Below, in pieces: positions 32,338-41,370 of a stretch of DNA of 46,348 bases. The notes beneath the pieces are model-generated. The model searched no databases. It was not told the DNA's origin and saw only the letters and a program-made list of their open reading frames with translations. Positions within the stretch are counted from its first letter, which is position 1; the number at the start of each line of letters is the position of its first letter. Origin of the DNA: Protofrankia sp. CiP1_Cm_nod1 (GTDB lineage: Bacteria; Actinomycetota; Actinomycetes; Frankiales; Frankiaceae); NCBI RefSeq assembly GCF_920888515.1, contig NZ_CAKKTM010000250.1, positions 1 through 46,348 on the forward strand, in the 5' to 3' direction. The position numbers and the translations under genes were made by a program.

Positions 32338-33027
32338 GTGACATATCGTGGTGGTACGGGGACGTCCGAACAGGATTCCGCTGTCCGGGCGGCGCAGTCG
32401 GACGACCGGTCCCAGGAGTTCTGGCGGGCCCACTTCCTGCGGGAATCGACGCGTTCCCTGTCGTCCGCGGCGGCCCACCTTGCCGGCGGCGAGGCTGTCG
32501 AAGCGCTGTACCTGGCGCGTCAGGCACGCTTCTTCGTAGAGGCGATGCTGGCGCAGGCGGCCGCGGAGGCACGGGCGGCCGGGCACAGCTGGGATCGCGT
32601 CGGAGAGGTCCTCGGCCTGAGCGGGACAGCGGCTCGTGACGCGTACGCGGATGGCGCGGCGCGGGGATTCGTCGCCGAAGCGGGTGGCGTCGAGGTGCTG
32701 ACCCGTATCGTCGACCGCTTCTACGGCAAGGTCGCGGCGGACGACGTACTCGGGCCGATGTACGGGGAGGACATCGCCGGCGCCGCCGAGCGGCTACGCG
32801 CCTTCCTGATCCAGTACTGGGGAGGCCCGCGTAGCTACTCCCCGCTGCGAGGACATCCGCGGCTGCAGATGCGCCACGCTCCCTTCCCGATCAATGCCCG
32901 GGCCCGGGAGTCATGGCTGCGCCTGATGGCGCAGGCCCTGACCGAGGAGGGCCTGCCCGCGCCGCTGGAACGCATGCTCTGGGAATACCTCGTGGACGGG
33001 GCACATGCCCTGACCAACACCGGGTGA
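32338..33027 (+). CDS. Group II truncated haemoglobin with N-terminal helix-turn-helix-like domain
   Basis: A 229-residue protein, nearly twice a normal trHbO. Residues about 113-229 form the globin: VEVLTRIVDRFYGKV with the B10 Tyr, LGPMYGEDIAGAAERLRAFLIQYWGGPRSYSPLRGHPRLQMRHAPFPI with the proximal F8 His180, then SWLRLMAQAL with the group II Trp G8. Residues about 28-110 are an extra helical domain ending in GHSWDRVGEVLGLSGTAARDAY (81-102), which resembles a helix-turn-helix. This could make it a haem-based sensor for O2 or NO rather than a simple oxygen carrier or NO dioxygenase. GTG 32338 is the start with GGAGAACCG upstream. It follows the exporter in the same direction. Confidence 0.85.
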   Translation: MTYRGGTGTSEQDSAVRAAQSDDRSQEFWRAHFLRESTRSLSSAAAHLAGGEAVEALYLARQARFFVEAMLAQAAAEARAAGHSWDRVGEVLGLSGTAARDAYADGAARGFVAEAGGVEVLTRIVDRFYGKVAADDVLGPMYGEDIAGAAERLRAFLIQYWGGPRSYSPLRGHPRLQMRHAPFPINARARESWLRLMAQALTEEGLPAPLERMLWEYLVDGAHALTNTG

Positions 33028-33087
33028 CGCGAGGGGCGGACGCCGGCTTCACCCGCGGGCAGGGCCGGGTGGGTGGCGGCGGCACTG

Positions 33088-33876
33088 TCAGGCGGGCTCG
33101 GGCGATCCGGTGATGCGGCCGCGATGGGCATAGATCGCAAGCTGGGTCCGGTCCCGCAGGTCCAGGCGTCGCAGGACCGCCGTCAGGTGGCTTTTCACGG
33201 TGGCCTCGGTGACGAACAGACGGGCAGCGATCTCCGCGTTGGACAGCCCGTCGGCGACCAGTTCCAGCACCTCGCGCTGCCGCTGGGTGAGGCGGATGTC
33301 CACACCCTTCATCGCGGTGCCGACCGTGGGAACGGGTGCGGAGGGTGCGGAGGGTACGGAGGGCGCGGTGTCGCCGCCCCCGGTCGGCCCGGTGGAGGAC
33401 GGCCGCCCTGCCCAGCAGGCCGCGAGGTGGCTGGCGACGGTAGGCGCCAGGGTGATGTGACCGGCCGCGGTCGCGCGGATGGCGTCGAGAAGATCGGCAG
33501 GCGGGATGTTCTTGATCAGATAGCCGCGGACGCCGAGGCGCAGCGCCTCGGCCGCCAGGTCGTCGGAGCCTCGGCGGGCGGTGATGATGATGTGGGGGCG
33601 GCGATCCGGCAGGGCCGCGGACAGCTTGCGGATGAGCGGGAGGACGCCGGCTCCGTCCAGGTCGCGGTCGACCATGCAGATGTCGGGCTGGAACTCCTGC
33701 GCCGCCAGCAGGAGATCCGCGCTGTCCGCCACGTCCCGCACGACGGTGATGTCCGGTTCCCGGCTGAGAATCACCCGCATCCCCGTCCGTACCACGTCGC
33801 AGCTTTCGGCGAGAAGCACCCGTATCGTCCGGGTGGGCCGGGCTGTGGCATGTCCGGACACTCCGGGCTTGGACAC
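33088..33876 (-). CDS. NarL/LuxR-family response regulator (orphan)
   Basis: A 262-residue regulator. The receiver begins IRVLLAESCDVVRTGMRVIL, with phosphoacceptor Asp in DICMVDRDLDGAG, Thr in IIITARR and Lys in GYLIKNIPP. The acidic pair is Ala-Glu. A Pro/Ser/Thr-rich linker precedes the LuxR domain LTQRQREVLELVADGLSNAEIAARLFVTEATVKSHLTAVLRRL. GTG 33876 is preferred because GGAGGAGG lies at ideal spacing; in-frame ATGs at 33996/33993 with GAAGGGG would add about 40 residues. It is convergent with the haemoglobin gene and divergent from the next regulator. Confidence 0.85.
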   Translation of the reverse strand: MSKPGVSGHATARPTRTIRVLLAESCDVVRTGMRVILSREPDITVVRDVADSADLLLAAQEFQPDICMVDRDLDGAGVLPLIRKLSAALPDRRPHIIITARRGSDDLAAEALRLGVRGYLIKNIPPADLLDAIRATAAGHITLAPTVASHLAACWAGRPSSTGPTGGGDTAPSVPSAPSAPVPTVGTAMKGVDIRLTQRQREVLELVADGLSNAEIAARLFVTEATVKSHLTAVLRRLDLRDRTQLAIYAHRGRITGSPEPA

Positions 33877-34065
33877 CTGCGCCTCCTCCGGGGAATCCAC
33901 AGACGACACGCACACGGCCCGGCCGGCGGCATCGACGGGTGGGCGGCCGTGGAAGAGCCCACCTTCAAGGTCTTCATGGACGGTGTACGGCATCATAACC
34001 CCTTCGACCGTCACGGGAACGATCTCGGCTACCCGGGGCCGCTTGTCCGGTGGGTCCGCGAGCAT

Positions 34066-34654
34066 CCGGGTAGTTGAACAACCTGTATATCAACCCGGCG
34101 CCACGCACACACCATCGTCAGATAGATGATACCGCTCCGCCGGCGGCGGAAGATTTTCGTCCTTCTCCCGGATGGCTTCTCGCACCCGAGAATACCAGCC
34201 GCCCGACAATAACTGTCCGTGTACGGCGGCGGGCCGGGGCCCGGCGGCGGTGGGCCGCCGCCGAAGCCGCCGCGGCGCCGGATCCGGCCCGCGTCGATGT
34301 GATCCGGGCCGTGACCAGGAAGACCAAAGCCGGAATGATCATATATCTTTGACGTTACCGGGGGCCGGAGTCACCGGATCATCGGCTGGCAACACCGGAG
34401 ATCGTCTTCGAAGTGGCCCACCTGGTGTTCCTTATCGCCGTTTGCCTTCCAGGAGGTGCGCCACCCGTGCCGTGATGAGACGTAACGCGGCCGGCACCGG
34501 AATCTGAGTCTGTCGTAACCGCGACAGACCTTTTCCTCGATCATGCCGGCACGGCAGGCTACGGCATGAGTCCAGAACAGGATACGCCGCCCTGCGTCGG
34601 CAGCTGAGGATGCGCCGGCAGGCAGCCGGTCGCCGTCCGGACGGGGGGAGCGGA
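34066..34654. promoter_or_regulatory. Divergent intergenic region between two response regulator genes
   Basis: A 590-nt region, partly AT-rich for this genome (34075-34140 and 34325-34360, including ATGATCATATATCTTTGACG). It must hold the promoters of both regulators. I see no open frame with protein character and no RNA gene. GGGGGAG at 34644-34650 is the ribosome binding site for ATG 34655. Confidence 0.4.
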
Positions 34655-35362
34655 ATGGATGGACGCTCAGGGCCGGATATCGCGGCGGAGAATACGGTGC
34701 GCGGAGCGGGCGACGAGTCCACCCGCCCCGTACGGATTCTGCTGGTCAACGGCCATCCTGTCTTCCTGGCGGGGCTGCGTGCGCTGTTGGAGGCCACCGC
34801 GGTGGGCGAGGTGGTCGGTGATCTCACGAACGGCGCCGACATCATCCCCGCGGCTCGACGGCTGCGTCCGGATGTCGTCATCTTCGATTTCGACGACGAC
34901 GACAACGATGTGCTGGCGCTGACCCAGCGCATCTCGCGGGAATGCCCGAGGACCGCCGTACTCGTCCTCACCGGACGGCATGACCAGCGGACCGTCGCGG
35001 CCGTGGTGCGGGCCGGTGCCCGCGGATGCGCCTTCAAGGCGGCGCGGCCGGAGGACCTCGCGCGCGCGGTGGAGGCGGTCAGCCACGGCGAGGTGATCTT
35101 CGGTGCCCATATCGCCGACAGCGTGTTACGCCACTTCGACGCCGCCGGGGCGGAGCAGCCTCCGTTCCCCGAGCTCACCGAGCGGGAGCGCGTGGTGCTC
35201 TGCCTCGTCGCGGACGGCTACTCCACGGCCGCCATCGCCGGTGAGCTGGCCCTCACCACGAAAACGGTGCGCAACTACCTGTCGAAGATTTTCGCGAAAC
35301 TGGAAGTGCGGGACCGCGCCGAGGCCGCGGTCATTGCCCGGCGTGCCGGGCTCGGGGGCTGA
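34655..35362 (+). CDS. NarL/LuxR-family response regulator with incomplete receiver pocket
   Basis: A 235-residue regulator. The receiver starts VRILLVNGHPVFLAGLRALLEAT; the Asp-Asp pair is replaced by Asn-Gly, while the phosphoacceptor Asp in DVVIFDFDDDDND, Thr in LVLTGRHD and Lys in GCAFKAARP are kept. The LuxR domain is LTERERVVLCLVADGYSTAAIAGELALTTKTVRNYLSKIFAKLEVRDRAEA. ATG 34655 is chosen for GGGGGAG five bases upstream; an in-frame start at 34610 is weaker. It lies upstream of the PKS core genes in the same direction, so it is a candidate pathway regulator. Confidence 0.87.
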   Translation: MDGRSGPDIAAENTVRGAGDESTRPVRILLVNGHPVFLAGLRALLEATAVGEVVGDLTNGADIIPAARRLRPDVVIFDFDDDDNDVLALTQRISRECPRTAVLVLTGRHDQRTVAAVVRAGARGCAFKAARPEDLARAVEAVSHGEVIFGAHIADSVLRHFDAAGAEQPPFPELTERERVVLCLVADGYSTAAIAGELALTTKTVRNYLSKIFAKLEVRDRAEAAVIARRAGLGG

Positions 35363-35893
35363 ACAGCCCGCGGAATGAACCCCGGGGAAATCTCCCGCAA
35401 TCACCGCGGCTACCCGCTGCCGACAGCATATGCCGGCGGCTGTCCCCCGCTGGACAGTGAGGTACGTCACCATCTGGGATGCGTATTGTCGTCCAGCCGA
35501 CTCCGCCACCGCCCGTCTCCACCTTTTGTCGAAACCGTGGCCCGGAAAATTCCCAGGCAGTTGGGACATCTGACTCATGACGCTGGGACAAATCATCGGG
35601 GACGATGAAACAGCCGCAAGGCGATGACAGCCGGACCACGTATTTCCAGGAGATCGCCGAACAACGACATCTGACCGGCAGGCATCCACCCCGCCGGTGC
35701 CCCCGAAAGCACCGGCCGGTGCTGTTCACCGGCGTTCCCGTTCGACGGCCCGACGTGAAATCCGCGGCAGCCCGGCCATCGCCGGACGGCGAGACGGTAC
35801 CAGCCCTGGGCGGGTGCTGGTTCGCCCGCCGGTGGATTTCCCCGAAGCGGAACACCGCACAGCAGGACGTGGCACAGAGGTGAAGGCGGAACC
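35363..35893. promoter_or_regulatory. Promoter region of the PKS core operon
   Basis: About 530 nt upstream of the cyclase gene, which begins a run of ten closely spaced plus-strand genes. It includes moderately AT-rich parts (35460-35620). No gene or recognised RNA is evident. The main promoter of the PKS and carboxylase operon probably lies here. AGAGGTGAAGGCGGAACC precedes ATG 35894. Confidence 0.4.
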
Positions 35894-36262
35894 ATGCAAA
35901 GGACGTTGATCGTCGCAAGGATCACGCCGGGCGCGGAAGCCGAGGTCGCGCGTATATTCGCGGCCTCGGACCGTACCGGCCTGCCCCAGGTCGCCGGGGT
36001 GTCGCACAGATCCCTTTACAGCCTGGGTGACCTGTATGTCCATCTGCTCGAAACCGAGCATGAAAGCACCCGCGTGCTGGCCGACATCAGGAGCCAGGAG
36101 GAGTTCGGGCGGGTGACCGCGGAGCTGGCGCATTTCATCCAGCCCTATCTGCCCACCTGGCGGTCACCCCGGGACGCAGTGGCGCGCTGCTTCTACACCT
36201 ATGAACCGGACGGCTCCCCGGCGAGACGGGTCGCGACCGGGCCTGCGCGGGCCGAGGCATGA
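35894..36262 (+). CDS. TcmI-family type II polyketide cyclase
   Basis: A 122-residue ferredoxin-fold cyclase of the TcmI/WhiE-VII type. It has RTLIVARITPGAEAEVARIFAASDRTGLPQVAGVSHRSLYSLGDLYVHLLETE, then FIQPYLPTWRSPRDAVARCFYTYEP, all family landmarks. It would close a later ring of the polyketide after the first-ring aromatase. ATG 35894 follows GAGGTGAAGGCGG. It overlaps the carboxyltransferase gene by ATGA and heads the core operon. Confidence 0.9.
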   Translation: MQRTLIVARITPGAEAEVARIFAASDRTGLPQVAGVSHRSLYSLGDLYVHLLETEHESTRVLADIRSQEEFGRVTAELAHFIQPYLPTWRSPRDAVARCFYTYEPDGSPARRVATGPARAEA

Positions 36263-38046
36263 GCCCGGCGGCCACCACCCCGGCCACCACCGAATGGGTG
36301 CGCTGCCGGGCCTGCTCCGCGCTCGTCTACGGGAAACGGTTCGCGCGCAACCTGTTCGTCTGCCCCGAATGCGGTGACCACGGGCGGGTCGGCGCACGCC
36401 AGCGGATCGGGCACCTGCTCGACCCGGACAGCTTCACCCCCCTCGAGCTCACCCCGACCGGCTACGATCCCCTCGATTTCTCCGACGGCAGACGGTACGA
36501 GGAGCGCTGGCACGAGGCGCGCCGCCGCACCGGCCTGCCCGAGGCGGTGCTGTGCGGCACGGGCCGCATCGGCGGGCGCGAGCTGGCCGTCGCCGTCATG
36601 GACTTCTCCTTCATGGGCGGCAGCCTCGGTTCCGCCGCCGGAGAAATGATCACCTTGACCGCGGAGCTGGCCCGGGAGCGCCGGCTGCCGTTCGTGGTCG
36701 TCACAACCTCGGGAGGCGCCCGCATGCAGGAGGGCGCCCTGTCCCTGATGCAGATGGCGAAGACGAGCATCGCGGTCGGCCAGCTGCGCCGCGACGGGCT
36801 GCTGACCGTCAGCGTCGTCACCGACCCGACCTACGGCGGGGTGGCGGCGTCCTTCGCCACGAACACCGACGTGGTCCTGGCCGAGGCCGGGGCCCGGCTC
36901 GGCTTCGCCGGCCCCCGGGTCGTCCGGCAGACCACCGGCGAGCGGCTGCCCGACGGCTTCCAGGGAAGCGCCTTCCTCGCCGCCCGGGGGCATGTCGACC
37001 TGGTCGTGCAACGCGCCGAGCTGCGCCCCTGCCTGAGCAGGCTGCTGGCGGTGGCCGCGCCCGGGCGCCGCCCGACGAAGACCAGGCCGGCCATCCGGGA
37101 GCCCCGGCCCCCGGCGCCGCGGCAGGAACATGATCCGGTCGCCGCGGGTGCGGCGGCGCGGGTACTGATCCGGGATCCGCGGCAGCTGCGCGACCGCGAC
37201 CCGTGGGAGCGGGTACGCCTTGCCCGCGACCTCGGCCGCCCCACCACCCTCGACCTCGCCGCCCGGGTGTTCGACTCGTTCCTGGAGCTGCGGGGCGACC
37301 GGACGCACGGCGACAGCCCGGCGATCGTCGCCGGGCTGGCCGAGATCGGCGGTGTGCCGGTGGCGGTGGTCGGCCACCAGAAGGGGCACACCACCGCGGA
37401 ACTGCTCAGCCGTGACTTCGGCCTGGCCAAGCCGGAGGGGTACCGCAAGGCGCTGCGCATCATGGAACTGGCCGAACGCCTCGGCCTGCCCGTCGTGACG
37501 CTGGTCGACACCCCCGGCGCGCACCCTGGGGTCGAGGCGGAGGAACGCGGCCAGGCCTCGGTGATCGCCAACGCCATCCAGCGGATGAGCGCGCTGCGGG
37601 TACCGGTGGTGTCGGTCGTCACCGGCGAGGGCGGCAGCGGGGGCGCGCTCGCCCTCGCCGTCGCCGACCAGGTGCTCATCGTCGAGAACGGCGTCTACAC
37701 GGTCATCAGCCCCGAAGGATGCTCCGCGATCCTGTGGAACAACAGCGCCCGCGCCCCCGACGCGGCCCGCTCACTGGGCCTGGACCCGCGGACGCTGCTG
37801 CGGGCCGGCATCGTCGACGCGGTCGTGCCCGAACCACCCGGAGGCACACAGGCCGACCCCGGGACGGCCGCGGACACGCTGCGCGCGGCCGTACTCGAAG
37901 CCCTCCTCCCGCTGCTGGCCGTGCCGCCCGACGAGCTCGTGGCCCGGCGCGCGGCCCGCTTCCGCGGCTTCGGCGCGGAAGCGGTGGACGTACCGGCCCG
38001 CACCGGACGCCGGCAGGAGCAGGAATACGCGCAGGTGCCGGCATGA
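36259..38046 (+). CDS. Fused acetyl-CoA carboxylase carboxyltransferase (AccD-AccA)
   Basis: A 595-residue protein joining beta and alpha carboxyltransferase. Residues 14-39 carry a four-Cys zinc ribbon (CRAC...CPEC) typical of AccD. The beta half has MDFSFMGGSLGSAAGE and TSGGARMQEG. After an Arg/Pro linker at about 280-300 the alpha half has THGDSPAIVAGLAEIGG, GHQKGH, RDFGLAKPEGYRKALRIMELAERLGLP, DTPGAHPG and EGGSGGALALAVAD. With the BCCP and biotin carboxylase that follow, it makes malonyl-CoA for the polyketide synthase. ATG 36259 precedes the zinc ribbon; the gene overlaps accB by ATGA. Confidence 0.93.
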   Translation: MSPAATTPATTEWVRCRACSALVYGKRFARNLFVCPECGDHGRVGARQRIGHLLDPDSFTPLELTPTGYDPLDFSDGRRYEERWHEARRRTGLPEAVLCGTGRIGGRELAVAVMDFSFMGGSLGSAAGEMITLTAELARERRLPFVVVTTSGGARMQEGALSLMQMAKTSIAVGQLRRDGLLTVSVVTDPTYGGVAASFATNTDVVLAEAGARLGFAGPRVVRQTTGERLPDGFQGSAFLAARGHVDLVVQRAELRPCLSRLLAVAAPGRRPTKTRPAIREPRPPAPRQEHDPVAAGAAARVLIRDPRQLRDRDPWERVRLARDLGRPTTLDLAARVFDSFLELRGDRTHGDSPAIVAGLAEIGGVPVAVVGHQKGHTTAELLSRDFGLAKPEGYRKALRIMELAERLGLPVVTLVDTPGAHPGVEAEERGQASVIANAIQRMSALRVPVVSVVTGEGGSGGALALAVADQVLIVENGVYTVISPEGCSAILWNNSARAPDAARSLGLDPRTLLRAGIVDAVVPEPPGGTQADPGTAADTLRAAVLEALLPLLAVPPDELVARRAARFRGFGAEAVDVPARTGRRQEQEYAQVPA

Positions 38047-38546
38047 CCCGCGACGAGGCCCCCGAGGTGGCGCCCGACGGGCGGATCGAGCTGCTGGCGG
38101 CGGTGCGGGAGCACGTCAGCCGCCTCACCCGCGACCTGCCCGGCCAGCCCAGCCGCCTGCGGCTGCGCTCCGGCGACGTCGTGCTGGAGGTGGAGTGGGC
38201 AGCCCCGCCGGCGGCCGGGCCGTTACCGGCAGGTGCGGCCGACAGCACCGGGATCCAGCCGGCGCGGCAGGCGAGCGACGCCGAGGCGTCCGGCACGCCG
38301 TCCGGGCCGGTCGTCACCGCACCCATGGTCGGGACCTTCTACCGGTCCCCCCAGCCGGGGGCGGAGCCGTTCGTGCAGGTCGGCGACCTGGTCGCACCGG
38401 GGGACACGGTCGGAATCCTGGAGGCGATGAAGCTGATGAACCCGGTGCGCGCCGAGGCCGCCGGCAAGGTCGACCGGATCGCCGTCGCCGACGGGGAGCC
38501 GGTGGAGTTCGGGCAGGTGCTCATCACGCTGGTGCCCGTCGGATGA
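38043..38546 (+). CDS. accB: Biotin carboxyl carrier protein
   Basis: A 167-residue BCCP. The C-terminal biotinyl domain runs from about 95 to 165 with VTAPMVGTFYRSPQPGAEPFVQVGD and the biotinylation site Lys130 in EAMKLMN. The N-terminal part (IELLAAVREHVSRLTR...) is the usual AccB helical region, followed by a Pro/Ala linker. ATG 38043 overlaps the carboxyltransferase stop. It shuttles carboxybiotin between the biotin carboxylase and the fused carboxyltransferase. Confidence 0.93.
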   Translation: MTRDEAPEVAPDGRIELLAAVREHVSRLTRDLPGQPSRLRLRSGDVVLEVEWAAPPAAGPLPAGAADSTGIQPARQASDAEASGTPSGPVVTAPMVGTFYRSPQPGAEPFVQVGDLVAPGDTVGILEAMKLMNPVRAEAAGKVDRIAVADGEPVEFGQVLITLVPVG

Positions 38547-38597
38547 GCGGGCTGGCCAGCGCTGCGGCCGGCGGCGCGACACATGGGGTGATGTGAG

Positions 38598-39974
38598 GTG
38601 TTCCGGAAGGTACTGATCGCGAACCGTGGGGAGATCGCGGTACGGGTGGCGCGGGCGTGCCGCGAGCTCAACCTCGCGGTCGTCGGCGTGCACTCCACCG
38701 CGGACGACGTCGAGGCGCTGCGCCGGCACGTGGACGAGACCGTCTGCATCGGGCCGGGCCCGGCCGGGCGCAGCTACCGCAACGCCGCGGCACTGGTGGA
38801 GGCGGCCCGCAGGACCGGCGCGGACGCCGTCCACCCCGGGTACGGGTTCCTGTCGGAGGACCCCGACTTCGCCGAGATCTGCGCCGCCAACGACCTGGTG
38901 TTCATCGGGGCGCCCGCGCAGGTCATGGCCTGCCTCGGTGACAAGAGCACGGCACGCACCCTGATGCGGGAGGCCGGGCTGCCGCTGCTGCCCGGCAGCC
39001 GCGAGGTACCCGGCGACGTCGACGAGGCGGCCCGGCTCGCCGCCACCGTCGGCTATCCCGTCATCATCAAGGCAGCCGCCGGCGGCGGGGGCAACGGGAT
39101 GACCGTCGTGCGCGAGCCCGGTGGCTTCGCCCGCGCGTTCGCCGAGACCCGCGCCGTGGCGCGCGCGGTCTTCGGTGACGACCGGGTCTACGTCGAGCGC
39201 TATCTGGAACGGGCGCGGCATGTCGAGGTACAGGTCCTCGTCGACGAGCAGGGCACGGGGATCCACCTCGGCACCCGGGAGTGCTCCGTGCAGCGACGCC
39301 ACCAGAAGCTGCTGGAGGAGGCGCCCGCCCCGGGGCTGGATCCGCAGCAGGCCGCCGCGATCGCGCGGGACGCCGTCCACGGCGCGCTCGCCACGGGCTT
39401 CCGCGGTGCCGGCACGGTCGAGTTCCTGGTGGACGCCGACGGCCGGCACTACTTCATGGAGATCAACTGCCGGATCCAGGTCGAGCACCCGGCCACCGAA
39501 ATGGTCACCGGCTGTGACATCGTCCGGGAGCAGGTGCGCGTCGCGGCGGGCCTGCCCCTCGGTCTGACCCAGCAGGACGTGCAGATCCGCGGCACCGCCC
39601 TGGAGTGCCGGGTGAACGTGGAGGACCCCGCCAACGACTTCAGGCCGACCCCCGGCCGGATCGAGCGCTTCCTCCCGCCCGGCGGCCCGTTCACCCGGGT
39701 CGACACCCATGCCTGGCCGGGGTACGTCGTCGGGCCGCACTACGACTCGCTGCTGGCCAAGGTCATCGTCTGGGCGCCGCGGCGCGACGAGGCGATCGCG
39801 CGGGCCGACCGGGCACTGGCCGAGTTCGAGGTAGCCGGCCCGGGGGTGCGGACCACCATCCCGTTCCTGCGCCGCGTCCTCGCCGACGAGGAGTTCGCCA
39901 GCGGGCGTTACGCGACGTCCCTGGTCGACCGCCTGCTGGCCGGCACGCCACCGGAGCCGGGCAGGCGGCGCTGA
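38598..39974 (+). CDS. accC: Biotin carboxylase
   Basis: A 458-residue ATP-grasp biotin carboxylase. It begins FRKVLIANRGEIAVRVARACRELNL, contains HPGYGFLSEDPDFAEICAANDLVFIGAP, the Gly-rich ATP loop KAAAGGGGNGM, RDCS-equivalent TRECSVQRRHQKLLEEAPAP and the catalytic FMEINCRIQVEHPATE. The length is standard. GTG 38598 begins the conserved N-terminus, 51 nt after the BCCP stop. It carboxylates biotin on the preceding BCCP. Confidence 0.95.
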   Translation: MFRKVLIANRGEIAVRVARACRELNLAVVGVHSTADDVEALRRHVDETVCIGPGPAGRSYRNAAALVEAARRTGADAVHPGYGFLSEDPDFAEICAANDLVFIGAPAQVMACLGDKSTARTLMREAGLPLLPGSREVPGDVDEAARLAATVGYPVIIKAAAGGGGNGMTVVREPGGFARAFAETRAVARAVFGDDRVYVERYLERARHVEVQVLVDEQGTGIHLGTRECSVQRRHQKLLEEAPAPGLDPQQAAAIARDAVHGALATGFRGAGTVEFLVDADGRHYFMEINCRIQVEHPATEMVTGCDIVREQVRVAAGLPLGLTQQDVQIRGTALECRVNVEDPANDFRPTPGRIERFLPPGGPFTRVDTHAWPGYVVGPHYDSLLAKVIVWAPRRDEAIARADRALAEFEVAGPGVRTTIPFLRRVLADEEFASGRYATSLVDRLLAGTPPEPGRRR

Positions 39975-40126
39975 GCCTCGGCCGGCCGGCCGGCCGAGGA
40001 AAGCCCGTCCGGCCCCTGGGCCTCCCTGGGCCAGATCGGTGAGCCGACAAACAGACGAACAGGAACTCGCGGAAAAAGAAACCGGCGGAAAGCCGGCGGG
40101 AAAAGAACAGAAAGGGAAGAAGGACT

Positions 40127-40877
<751 letters not shown>

Positions 40878-40914
40878 CCGGCCGCCCGCACGGCGACGCG
40901 AGAAGGGAACACCC

Positions 40915-41370
40915 ATGAGCAGCACCGGACCCAAGGTCCTGTCCATCCACGACGTGCCACCGAATACCCGCCGGGGCGGTGACATCCGGACCCTGCTGTC
41001 ACCGGCCACCGTCGGCTCGACGTCAGGTTTCCTCGGGACGCTGGCCCTGCGGCCGGGGGAGGTCGTCACCGAGCACTGGCATCCGTACTCCGAGGAGTTC
41101 CTCTACTGCGTGACCGGGAACATCACCGCACGCCTCGACGGCCAGGACACCGCGCTGCCGGCCGAGCACGGCCTGCTGATCCCCCTGGGGACGCGCCACC
41201 GGCTGGTCAACACCGGCGACGAGACGGCGTTCCTCGTCTTCCACCTCAGCCCGCTGGCCCCACGGCCGGACCTCGGCCACGTCGACACCGAGCCCCTGCC
41301 CACCCTCGTGCCCGCGCCGGCCGGGGCGGGCGGCAGCGGGGACGGCGACCCACGGAAGGCACCAGCATGA
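40915..41370 (+). CDS. Cupin-domain polyketide synthesis protein
   Basis: A 151-residue single cupin. Metal-binding motif 1 is [21 protein letters not shown] (His, His, Glu) and motif 2 is [14 protein letters not shown] with the fourth His. Cupins directly before KS-alpha are characteristic of spore-pigment type II PKS loci (WhiE-II-like), where they are thought to assist cyclisation or stability. ATG 40915 has GAGAAGGGAA upstream. The Pro/Ala/Gly tail overlaps KS-alpha by ATGA. Confidence 0.88.
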   Translation: MSSTGPKVLSIHDVPPNTRRGGDIRTLLSPATVGSTSGFLGTLALRPGEVVTEHWHPYSEEFLYCVTGNITARLDGQDTALPAEHGLLIPLGTRHRLVNTGDETAFLVFHLSPLAPRPDLGHVDTEPLPTLVPAPAGAGGSGDGDPRKAPA

